Positions 54,896 through 64,000 of a stretch of 64,000 bases of DNA are shown here, in pieces (position 1 is the first letter of the stretch; every line of letters begins with the position of its first letter). Origin of the DNA: Ricinus communis (taxonomy: Eukaryota; Streptophyta; Magnoliopsida; Malpighiales; Euphorbiaceae); assembly GCF_019578655.1 (NCBI RefSeq), contig NC_063264.1, forward strand, positions 16,232,429 to 16,296,428, given 5' to 3'. The notes under the pieces were generated by a model. The model was not told the origin of the DNA. It saw nothing but the letters and a program-made list of their open reading frames with translations, and did no database searches. The position numbers and the translations under genes were made by a program.

Positions 54896-56457
54896 CCCCG
54901 CAGAGAGACTTTACGATTAAGAATTTTTTATTAGAATGTCAGGGACCTGCTGAACTCAGAATCAGGTCAAAATCTCAAGCTTTTAGATGACTTCTTCCTT
55001 TCTTTCTTTTTTTTTTCTGAATGAGTAGATTTTCTAATAGGTGTTCTCTTGACTATATTTTGTGGTTCTCATGTGCAGAAAGGTGCTGTGGTCGAGAAGT
55101 TGGTAGAAGAAACAACAACCAATGATTAGCATTTGAGGCATCTTATAAGTATGTGTGACTAGTGAAGAACTGTATTTTTGCATTGGCCTTTTTGAAATCA
55201 CCCATGATTTTCAGAATTTTGTAGACCTTGCTGGAAGTGAAAGAGCTTCACAGACACATGCAGATGGGGCGAGGCTCAGAGAAGGCGATCATATCAATTT
55301 TAGTTTGATAACTCTCACAACTATGATAAGAAATCACAACTGTGATAAGAAAGCTCAGGTCAGACTTGAATATTAGCATACTTTTTTATTGTCAAGTTTT
55401 AACTCATATCTTGCTTTTGTCTCCAACTTTTACATGTAGAATATATCCTTCGTCATATCGATACTTGCATGTTGTAATGGATTATAAGATAACACCTAAG
55501 TGATACTGTCAGAGCCATCTAAGCAAGTTCAATGAGTACTTGTCTGATTCCTATTGACTACATACTGAATTTCTTTTTCCTTGCAGTGTTGCGAAAAGAA
55601 GTGGTCATGTACCCTACCGGGACTTCAGCTTCCCGGCAAGTTTTGGAAAATGAGATTGAAAACAGAGCACCGGAAAATGAAGACTTCATTTCATATCCGG
55701 TGAGACCCAGCCAGAGCCTGTGAAAGAGACTTCTACAATATGTGGAGACGTTTCATCAAAGGAAGGAACTCCAGGCTATCGTCATTCTATTTCAATTAAT
55801 ACGAAGAAAATGCAGAAGGTGGTTTAGAATGCAGCAGAGGAGAATGTGAGAAGCATAAGAGCTTATGTGACAGAATTGAAGGAACATGTTGCCAAACTGC
55901 AATACCAAAAGTAGCTACTTGTTTGCTAGGTATAGTATTTGCAGTTCCTTTGGTTCTCTACTACTATGTTGGCCTGTTATTTTCATTTGAATTTACGTAG
56001 TAACTTAGTATCAGGAAATTCATTTTCATATTCTTCATCTGTCTTCTCTATAGGTCATTAAGCTGGAAGCAAATGAAGCGGCATTTGGCAGAAATTGGTA
56101 ATTCAAGCCCTGCTCCTCATGTTGGAGATGAGCTTACAATTTCTATCGTCAAGGTTTTTCTCTCTTTTTTAGCCTACGAACTTACACGAACTGACACATT
56201 ACTTGCAACTGTTAATAATCCATTGAATGCTTAAACTAATTTTCTTTTATGTCTTGCTTAAACTAGCTCGAGCAATGAGACGTGAAAGAGAGTTTCTGGC
56301 AAAGAGGTTGACTTCACGTTTAAATGAAAGTGCTGAGATAGTGGTAAAGCTTGTAGGATTCTATGAGAATTCCATTTGAGCTAAATTTTGCACTACCAAT
56401 AGATAACAGACCCTGGATTATGGGGTGGAACCCAATTTCAAACCTTTTACATTTCTG
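54896..56457 (+). pseudogene. KIN-7 (NACK-type) kinesin pseudogene, intron-bearing
   Basis: Readable pieces in order: FTIK (about 54909) and NVRDLLNSESGQNLKLLDD (about 54934-54990); KGAVVEKLVEETTTND, TAG, HLRHLIS (55079-55150); [20 protein letters not shown] then [16 protein letters not shown] (55215-55358, kinesin motor switch II region); a stalk part (55587-55915) with NAAEENVRSIRAYVTELKEH and AKLQYQK; WKQMKRHLAEIGNSSPAPHV (about 56055-56155); RREREFLAKRLTSRL and ESAEIVVKLVGFYENS (56275-56380); then frameshifted PWIMGWNPISNLLHF and a stop at 56455-56457. This is the motor plus the C-terminal DUF3490-like domain of plant KIN-7 kinesins, which move along microtubules in division. Damage: no ATP-binding N-terminus, stops at about 55122 and 55825-55827, a tandem duplication of about 20 bp at the end of the motor exon, a large internal deletion after LTSRL, and a frameshift near 56375. 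Introns are kept, so it is not a retrocopy. Confidence 0.88.
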
Positions 56458-58149
56458 ACAATTACATTTTTCATTTGTAAGTATTTCCTATTTCTGTACT
56501 CGTAAATGAATTTTAGAGGTTTTTTCTCCATGCATCATTTGTTTATATCTTTACTTTTGCTCAAATTATGATGTGACCAATGCGCATGGATATGGCAATC
56601 TTAATATTTTAATAACAAAAGAATTGATTTATCTTGTTTCCATATGATCAATTATTTCCTCTGTTGATTGGTGGATCTTCCACTTGTGAATTGTAAAATA
56701 CCAACAGTTTTAATTGATGTTTCCTTTTCTCCTTTCCTATCAAGAATACCAACAATATTAGTAGACTTTACAAATTTCTACAAGTGTGACTCTGCAATAA
56801 AAACTAAGTTATACAATACTTTTGTGTCTTTTTTAAGTCCTTTAATTGTCTGCATTCTTCCTTTATCACTTGTATCCATCATAATTAGATAAATTGGGTA
56901 CTTTCGGGGCATTGTAGAAGAAAAACTGCTACTTCAAGACCCATACCCACCGGTAATAGTAATAGGCTGTTTCTTTTCCAACATTATGTCTATTTTAAAT
57001 TTATCATCTTTACTTCTTTCTTTTTATATTTCTTAATGAGTTCAAATTATATTACTGGATTATAATTGTCTGTAGTTTGAATTGAAACAAACATATGAGT
57101 AGTAATTACGAGTCCATTAGAATCTAATAAAATTTATTAAAGAAAATATGGCTTATAACTGAAGATAATTAAAATTTCCATTACAATAGTCATAATATTA
57201 TAACACTTTATTTTGTTGGTTTAGCTTCTTTTGTCGGTGGAAGTATTAAATTTAATAGTTTATTAATTTATTACTGATTGTGCTATTTCAAATGCAAGTT
57301 TATTTTCTGTTATCTCTTTTCCAGTAGTTCTAATATTATTTTATAGCTGTTCTTAATTCGCTTTTAATTTCTTTTATTTTATAATTTATTTGTTTATTTG
57401 CAATTTTTATTTGTTAATGTCCTTTACTAACCTAAATCTTTTCATAATGACAGATTCTACTTATCTGGTTTAGAGATCCTAAGCGGTCTTCTTTAGACTT
57501 TTAGGATTAGTTTAGTTAATTAATTAGTTTTTCTTATTTGATTGTTTTGAGGCTTTTAAGCCATGGTTGCAATTAATTTTCCTTAATCGTCCCGACCTCC
57601 TTAACCCCTTTCTGGATTTCTTTTTTCTCCCCCCTTCTATGTATGTTCTTTTTATTGTTTTTAGGTTTTCACCACACATGTCTATAAGGGAATATAAAAC
57701 CAACTTAGAATTTATGAGTGATCACCCCACATGCCTAACATAAGATGAACAAAGCTTACCAATGTAAGCTTCGTATGCCTCATAGTTCATTTTTAAAATG
57801 CTAAGCTAAAATGAATTTGGCACCTAGATTTAGGTAATAAAATTATACTCTAATTTGGTCACCTTGCATGTAAGAGTTTTGAGTGCAACTTATAGGATTA
57901 GTTGGGGGTACCAATTAGGTTAGAATTATTTGCTCACATCACAGTAAATTAGATAAGAAAATATTCATACTTTTAAAATAAGTAGAATTGACTAGATTAA
58001 TGTAATTTGATTAAGCTAGAAAAAGATTCATTTACTTTAGTGGAATCTAGGTGAGCCTAGGCAGAAAGGGATGCCTCTTCAAACCTTCAATGTGATACTG
58101 AAGAGGGGAATATTAGGCTATTCACAAGGGATATAAAGTTGTGTATCCT
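56458..58149. other. Intergenic DNA without recognised genes
   Basis: T-rich. No domain or clear repeat seen. Confidence 0.55.
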
Positions 58150-58715
58150 TACTCTCTTATTTATGTCGATATTTTTCGGTGGCGACTCCACTTTTTCGAT
58201 GATAACATGATAATTGTGGTCTTCTAGGTTCCCTAGAGCAAACAATTCATTTTAAAAGGAGCCTAGTATGAAGAGCGGTTTCTCAACGTAGTGAAGTGGT
58301 TTAAAATCACTTGGGGCCTAAGTCTAAAAACTATTGCACTTACACATTCCTACTATATGGCGAAGGGGATGGAAAATTTTTGAACTAACTAAAAAATACT
58401 CGGTATTAATTGGTAATTCATCTAATTAACTACTTTAATACATTTCTAATCTTAATCTAAAAATTCAATCCTACAATCCTATAAGAAAATATACATTCCT
58501 ACTCCTACTAATTGAATTAATTAATGAACTCTATTTCAAACTCACACAATGATTAATCTTGACCTGGCCTCGAGTGATTTGCAACCTCCTCACTGTGTTG
58601 AGAAACTGTTTTTCATACTAGGCCAATTTCAAAAAGAGTCATTCGGTCTAGAGATCTAGAATACAATGATCATGTAACCATAGAAAAAAATTAGAGTCAC
58701 CACCCGAAATGTCAG
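58150..58715. repeat. Imperfect inverted repeat, arms about 150 bp
   Basis: 58165-58310 (GGTGGCGACTCCA, GATAACATGATAATTGT, CTAGTATGAAGAGCGGTTTC) is an imperfect reverse complement of about 58580-58710 (GAAACTGTTTTTCATACTAG, GATCATGTAACC, GAGTCACCACC). The arms enclose about 270 bp. GGTGGCGACTC is common near primer sites of some plant gypsy elements, so this may be a collapsed pair of retrotransposon ends. Class not established. Confidence 0.6.
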
Positions 58716-58735
58716 TACAAATAGGAGAGCGAGGA

Positions 58736-59505
58736 TTCATATGCCTATTCTTCGCTAAAGAAAGCAGAGTTCTTGAAGCCTTTTCATATTAGAAATGGAT
58801 CCAATCAAACTAGGAGCTTCTTCCTGTCATTCTAGAACTGAGTAGGCCTTTATTGATCAAGACTAACTAAGACCTAACCTTCATGTTAAAAATAAACTCG
58901 AAGGTGTAATAGTCTCCACCTTGATAAAACCAACAAATAATTTTCCAGTAGTTCTCGCATTTTTTAGGTTGACTTTGCTCAGGGGAAGGTTATGGAGAAA
59001 CCTAGAAAAGGCACTTTAAGAAATACGATCGATAAGCGTGTCAACCAGCCATTCCATAAAAAAACCAAGAGAAAATTGAAAATAAACCAAGGACCAACAC
59101 CTATTTCTTTTAATCTCTGAGAGAGTCAAACAAGATAATATAAGTATTTTAATTTCTTTTCTAAACTAAAAACTCGTTCTCTAACTTCTAAATTTTTTCG
59201 AGATGACTCTTCATCATTAACCCAGATACGTTACAAAAGGAAAAGAGTCTACCAACTAGAATCTTCTTCGAGTGGAACATCTGCAAATTAGGAGGTTGAC
59301 TGAGCACAAGATTCTTCATTCTCTGAATAACTGCACCACAACCGCCCACTCAAAAACTTCAGAACTACAATTCTAAAGAGGAAAAAGGAACTAAAAAGGC
59401 ACTCTTGAACAAAGAACCTAAAAGACAAACAATAAATATGCATTCCAATCAGAAAAAAGAGACGAGAGAGAGAGTAAATGTATTTCATGCTCTCGGAGTT
59501 TAGTA
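58736..59505. repeat. Dispersed repeat R2, copy 2
   Basis: Direct-orientation match to 47816-48609, starting TTCATATGCCTATTCTTCGC. Confidence 0.85.
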
Positions 59506-61341
59506 AATGTATTTCATCTTTTTAAATATTAAGATCCATTGAGCAAAGAAATTAATCTTCGAGTGATTTGGACCCGACCAACAAATTCAAGGGGCAAATT
59601 GCTACTTAAACCATATAAGAATCAAAGTCAGCTACCTCTTTTAATTAAATCCTTTAACTGGTTTGACTTACAGGAAGAAGAAACAAAAAGAGATACTTCC
59701 TCCATCATACTAACTAATAGATTAGTTCTAATTATACAATAATTTCTAATCTTAAAAAATAATATGTTAATTATATTTTTAAAATTAATTTTACATTTAA
59801 TTGATAAATTAAGAAATAGAAATTTTAATAAATATATATATTTTTGACATATAAATATTATACTAATATATAATTTTTATATTTATTCTATATTTAATAT
59901 ATAGACAACTGAATACCGAATTAAATTTCTGTTACGTTTGGCTTTTCAGTTCAAATAGGATAGTGCATACCCCTAGTAATTACCCTCTTTCTTATCTTTA
60001 CAAATTTTATAAAGTGCTAATAGATCTGATTGCTTGGTTTTGGGATTTATGCTTGGTTCATTCTAATTCTTTTTTCTTGTCTTCGTTGGTGAATGTAATT
60101 ATCCATTTTTTCTTTATAGATCTTGATTAAATGCTAATGAATTTAATTGCTTGGTTTGATTTTTTATCTTTTAGAAATTAATGCCTTTAGTGATTGGTGA
60201 TTTGAGTTCTTTTTATCATAAAAGGACTCCCAGTTGGTTTTAATATGCTCGAAAAATTCTTTTAGTCCATTCCTTCTACTACTATTGAAGAGATTAACTT
60301 CCTTCTTTCTATTTTGTTAATAGTTTCCTTAATTATATATATATTCTTGTTGATAATGTAAAATAGTTACAATAAGAAAAAAGGAGAAGTGTATGTGTTA
60401 TTTAAGAGTTTAAAAACTGAAAAGGTAAGGATAAAGAATGGGAGGAGGAGACTAAGAGAAAAATTTGGTCATTTTTCTAGACACTAAGACCTAAACTCTA
60501 TGTCATGTTCCTTATCTTTTTTCTTTTTTGCTTTGTTGTTACTGTTTTAGTTTTAATTACTATAATGATAGTAGACACTCATTATCTACTTATAATATAC
60601 TGGAAAAATATTATATACTTTTAACTGCATTTTCTATTGTTATTCTAGTATTATTCCTATGTTTGCTTATATAGTTTTAGCCAATTCTAATTATTGGTTA
60701 AAAATTAAAGCAAAAAGTTCAGTTTTTTTCTTCTCTATTCCTGTGATATGATTATGTTAGATCATGTTAATCATGCATAGGAAAAATAAAATTTTGGATT
60801 CTAAAGAAGCAAAACGTACATCTTATTAGATTTTTTTATTAAATCTTTTCTTAGTTTCTTTTTTATTTTACTAGTTTTACATATGTACGGTTCTTTTTTA
60901 TGGGGAAAAATAAGCTTGTGTAACTTTTTTTTTAAACAAAACCTAACATTGTAAGAGACTTAAGATCATGTTGTTCTCTTATGCAAAATTCAAGGAAGAT
61001 GAAGATTTTTGATAGTGAGTATAAATCATGTGGCAAGCTTAACGAAATGGATAAAGCAAAAAAGATTTGGAGGAGAACTTGATGTGATCGTCATGTGATT
61101 TTTTTATTGACACATTGTATATGATAAACAAGTAGTTCTATGATATTATTAATAGGTATAATGATAGGACTATTCACTTTGATACTAAGTAAGTATTATT
61201 TTTTCATAGATGTGTTTTCAGTTGTAAATTTTATTTATTTGGATTTGTTATGAATGAATTATTATTGCTTCAGTTTAAATGTATAAGTGTTAGTCTATTG
61301 CCATCAAAGGAATTTTGTATACTCACATATACTTATAATTA
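59506..61341. other. AT-rich intergenic DNA
   Basis: No supported feature. Confidence 0.55.
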
Positions 61342-61927
61342 GGGCTGAGCACGGGTCGATCCAATTCGGTTATCTATAAATCACTAGTACCATACCAAAC
61401 CTTGGTTCTTTTAAAGTTGAAGGTACCAGTACCATACCAAACATAAAAGGATCCGTACTGTATTATAGCAATTTTTACGGTTAAATATAGTTCGGTTCGG
61501 TGCTATTTTCGGTTCTAAAAAATTTTAAAAATACAACTTTAATCTCATTTTTAATCAAATATATTTAGAAAAAATCTAATTACCAACCTAAAGAAAGTAG
61601 CATGAAAATCTGAATTAGAATTATAATCACATTCTTGAACAATATATTTTACAATGTTCAAATATAAACCATTAAAATATGTTACTGCTAGCATAAAAAT
61701 ATTTTGCAGATGGCAATCCTTAAAATAAAATATTTTTTTGCAGTTGCAGCCAACAATCTATCTAGTAAAAATAAAAGTAAAAAAGTAAAAAAAAAAAAGA
61801 AAAATACCCGAGACTGAGCAATAGTGACATAGTTATAGGAAGAGAGAGCGTTAAAAAGGAAGACGTCTACGCGAGCCAATTTTTGCTTCTGCCTTTCTAC
61901 GAGCCAATTATGTGTGGCGCTAGAGAG

Positions 61928-62178
61928 AAAGTCATCCAGGCGAGCCAATTTCTTCCTTCTTCCTTTTGATTTTATGTCCAAAAATTTTCCTTAGGGATTT
62001 TATCTTTCTGAATTGAAAATTAAGAGGTGCGATGGTGTGTTCTAAATAGGAAGACGTCTATGCGAGCTAATTTTTTCCTTCTTCCTTTTGATTTTCTGTC
62101 CAGAGATTTGCCTTGGGGATTTTATCTTTCTGAATTACAAAATGGGAGGTGCGGCGGTGTGTTCTAAAGAGGAAGACG
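61928..62178. repeat. Tandem duplication, unit about 123 bp
   Basis: GCGAGCCAATTTCTTCCTTC...GGTGTGTTCTAAATAGGAAGA is followed by a second unit, GCGAGCTAATTTTTTCC...GGTGTGTTCTAAAGAGGAAGA. A partial third GCGAGCCAATTTTTGCTTC lies before it at 61872. Confidence 0.8.
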
Positions 62179-62460
62179 GTGTGTTCAAATTGTTAGGTAT
62201 AGGCTTGTAGTATGTGGTAAGAAAATGTATTAGGGTTAAGTTAGTAGATAGTAAATTATAAATTTAGTATTAGAGTAATGTATATTAGTATCAGTATATT
62301 ATATGATATACTAATATATAACTTATATTCTTTTATAGAGTATAAAGTACATTATAATATTATAGTTACTTTTAATATGTAGTATTTTTTTTCTTATTTC
62401 GATAATAATTGCTTGAATTATATAAAATGATAAATATAAAATAATTTTTTTATAGAGTAA

Positions 62461-63974
62461 TGATGAGCATTGTTTTACACATATTTGCTTGCATACTATT
62501 GCGTATGTTCTTAGCAATTATTGTTCTTTTATTCCCAGATCACCCGTGTTTTGTGTTCTTTTGCATTTCAGGAACATTTATAGGACCATCATCGGTGTTT
62601 AAGCAATTATAGATCAATATGTGCGGAAACGGACGAGAATTCATCAAGATCGGACAAGAGCCCGCGTTGCACACATTGAGCATGGCCTGAGTCAAGGCCG
62701 TGCTGACCATCACGGTCTGGACTCTAGCCGTGACCAACCATCGAAAATTGGTCTTCAAAATAATGGTTTGAGCACGGTTTCCGTAGCCACCACGGCCTCC
62801 AGCACGGCCCGTGGTGGCCAGCACGGGGAGCAACACGGTCATGGTGAAACCCTAGTTGGTGAGATCCACAGTTTCAGCACGGCATGGACTCCGGCCGTGC
62901 TGACCAGCACGGCCTTGACCACGGCCGTGCTGAGTTAAATATATAAGAGAAATGAATTTTTCTTAGAAAGGGGAAGAGGGGAAAAAGAGTGACATAGAGC
63001 CCTGGCGGCTGGTTCGGTTTCTGCACAGTATTGAGTGCGAGAGAGAGTTGCGGGGAGTAAGAATCCCGGAATCGCAAGGTTCCGAGTGCAAAACAGTAGT
63101 GGAGCAATTCAAGAGGCAGTTTGGGAGATTAATCAAAGTGTAGATCTAGATTTGAAGCTGTTCATCCAATTCGAGAGAAAAGGGTGTACATATTTTATTT
63201 TCATTATTCTTTCATTGTAATTGATTTCCTAGATTGTTTTAAACATGAACATGTTTAGCTAGACTGATTTAATCCATTGGGATTTCTTTACTATGTTGGC
63301 TTGATATTATACTGTAGGATTGTTTGAGTTGGTTTTGTATTCTTCTTGTTTTCAGTATTAATAAGATTATGCATTATTCATGAGACGTTGTGAATTGTGA
63401 TGTTTAGATTGCTTTATAAGATTGAGAAATCCGTTTGGCAATTGGAATTTTGTATAACAAGAACTGGTTAATAATCGCTTAGAGATAAGGATAATTAACT
63501 AGCCGGATTAAGAATTAACAAAGCTTAATAGAGGCGGATTAAAGCTTAATGCTAATTTAAGAATCAATCGTTAGGAAGAGATTCCAACTTTAGGTTATTA
63601 GGTTTAGGAATTCGGTTATCTCGAGAGAGAAACCGAATTCGGATAAGAATTCGTCCACGGGTAGCATAATTAGACTCACCGATCCTTTATCTTTTGTTCG
63701 GTTGCCAACTAGTTTAGATTCCCTTTGGGTTTGTCTTCTTGTCTTGATTATTTCATTTATCAATTACTCCTGCATCTCCCTCAGAACTTAGCTTGTAGTT
63801 ATTAGTTAGTTTAGAATTTATTCATCATCCATTTTAGGTTAATATAACAAAGAACAAAGGAGTAACTCTGGGCTTTCACTTTCCCGAGGAATATGACCTT
63901 GATACTCGCCATTAGTGCTAGACTGCATCAGTAGGTACACTACCTTAGATGTAGGTTGCATATAGAGCCCATCA
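62461..63974 (+). repeat. Probable 5' LTR of an Athila/Tat-type Ty3/gypsy element
   Basis: The end at CCCATCA (63974), six bases before a tRNA-Asp primer site, is firm. The start at TGATGAGCATTG (62461) is inferred from the TG rule and the length (about 1.5 kb, normal for the lineage); AGTAA at 62456-62460 would then be the left target copy. It contains a GC-rich, palindrome-rich block (62640-62940). The interior and second LTR are beyond the window, so intactness is unknown. Short frames in the GC-rich block are not genes. Confidence 0.75.
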
Positions 63975-63980
63975 AGTTTT

Positions 63981-63998
63981 TGGCGCCGTTGCCGGGGA
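63981..63998 (+). other. Primer-binding site (tRNA-Asp) of the Athila/Tat-type element
   Basis: TGGCGCCGTTGCCGGGGA is the tRNA-Asp complement used by Athila and related non-chromodomain gypsy elements. The element body starts at the right window edge. Confidence 0.92.
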
Positions 63999-64000
63999 AT

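Noticed and set aside
61342..61530. hAT-like terminal sequence (AGGGCTGAGCACGG with repeated CGGTTCGGT motifs)
   Set aside because: Such sequence is typical of plant non-autonomous hAT elements, but no matching inverted end or 8-bp target duplication could be found nearby.
62540..62938. 100-105-codon frames on both strands in the GC-rich Athila/Tat LTR block
   Set aside because: Palindromic GC-rich repeats open frames on both strands at once. They lie inside an LTR and show no domain.

Overview
This window looks like plant nuclear DNA, almost certainly from a eudicot. It is AT-rich, its gene remnants carry GT-AG introns, and it holds plant-type LTR retrotransposons whose primer-binding sites match initiator tRNA-Met (TGGTATCAGAGC) and tRNA-Asp (TGGCGCCGTTGCCGGGGA). 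All recognisable host genes (an XTH, a nucleotide-transporter-like protein, an FGGY sugar kinase and a KIN-7 kinesin) are plant families, and all are broken. I found no intact host gene, no tRNA or rRNA gene and no prokaryotic feature. The species cannot be named from the sequence.

Layout. 1-23593 is a three-level nest of Ty3/gypsy elements. Element C (minus strand, CRM-like, about 18038-23593 plus a part beyond the left edge) has its integrase cut by element A. Element A (minus strand, Tekay/Del-like with a chromodomain, before 1 to 18037) has its gag cut by element B (plus strand, Tekay/Del-like, 5808-14851, target duplication GCATA). The insertion order is therefore C, then A, then B. C itself sits in a dispersed repeat (R1, 23600-24329) whose second copy is at 47075-47700. 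Next come an XTH last-exon remnant (24704-25113), AT-rich DNA, and a complete but frame-broken CRM-like element D (26125-32638, TSD TAAAT) whose LTRs differ by two substitutions and whose pol frame ends inside the 3' LTR.

35.1-46 kb is a gene graveyard on the minus strand. It holds nine exons of a 5'-truncated ATP/ADP-transporter-like gene with an in-frame stop (35649-39215). Directly upstream lies an FGGY-kinase fragment, part of which is duplicated in tandem. The two copies are separated by a patchwork of an inverted piece from 42.6 kb and a direct copy of a piece from 35.4 kb.

46-64 kb is mostly AT-rich repeats. In it lies a non-processed pseudogene of a plant KIN-7 kinesin (54896-56457), preceded by a TATA-like box, a CT-rich leader and a perfect mitosis-specific MSA promoter motif (54220-54230). 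The window ends in the 5' LTR and tRNA-Asp primer site of an Athila/Tat-type element (62461-64000).

The picture fits repeat-rich, possibly pericentromeric, chromatin. I did not find an undescribed functional system. The most interesting signals are structural: the LTR/pol overlap in C and D, the primer-tract-less junction in B, the patchwork duplication at 39.4-41.3 kb, and the kinesin pseudogene that kept its cell-cycle promoter motif.
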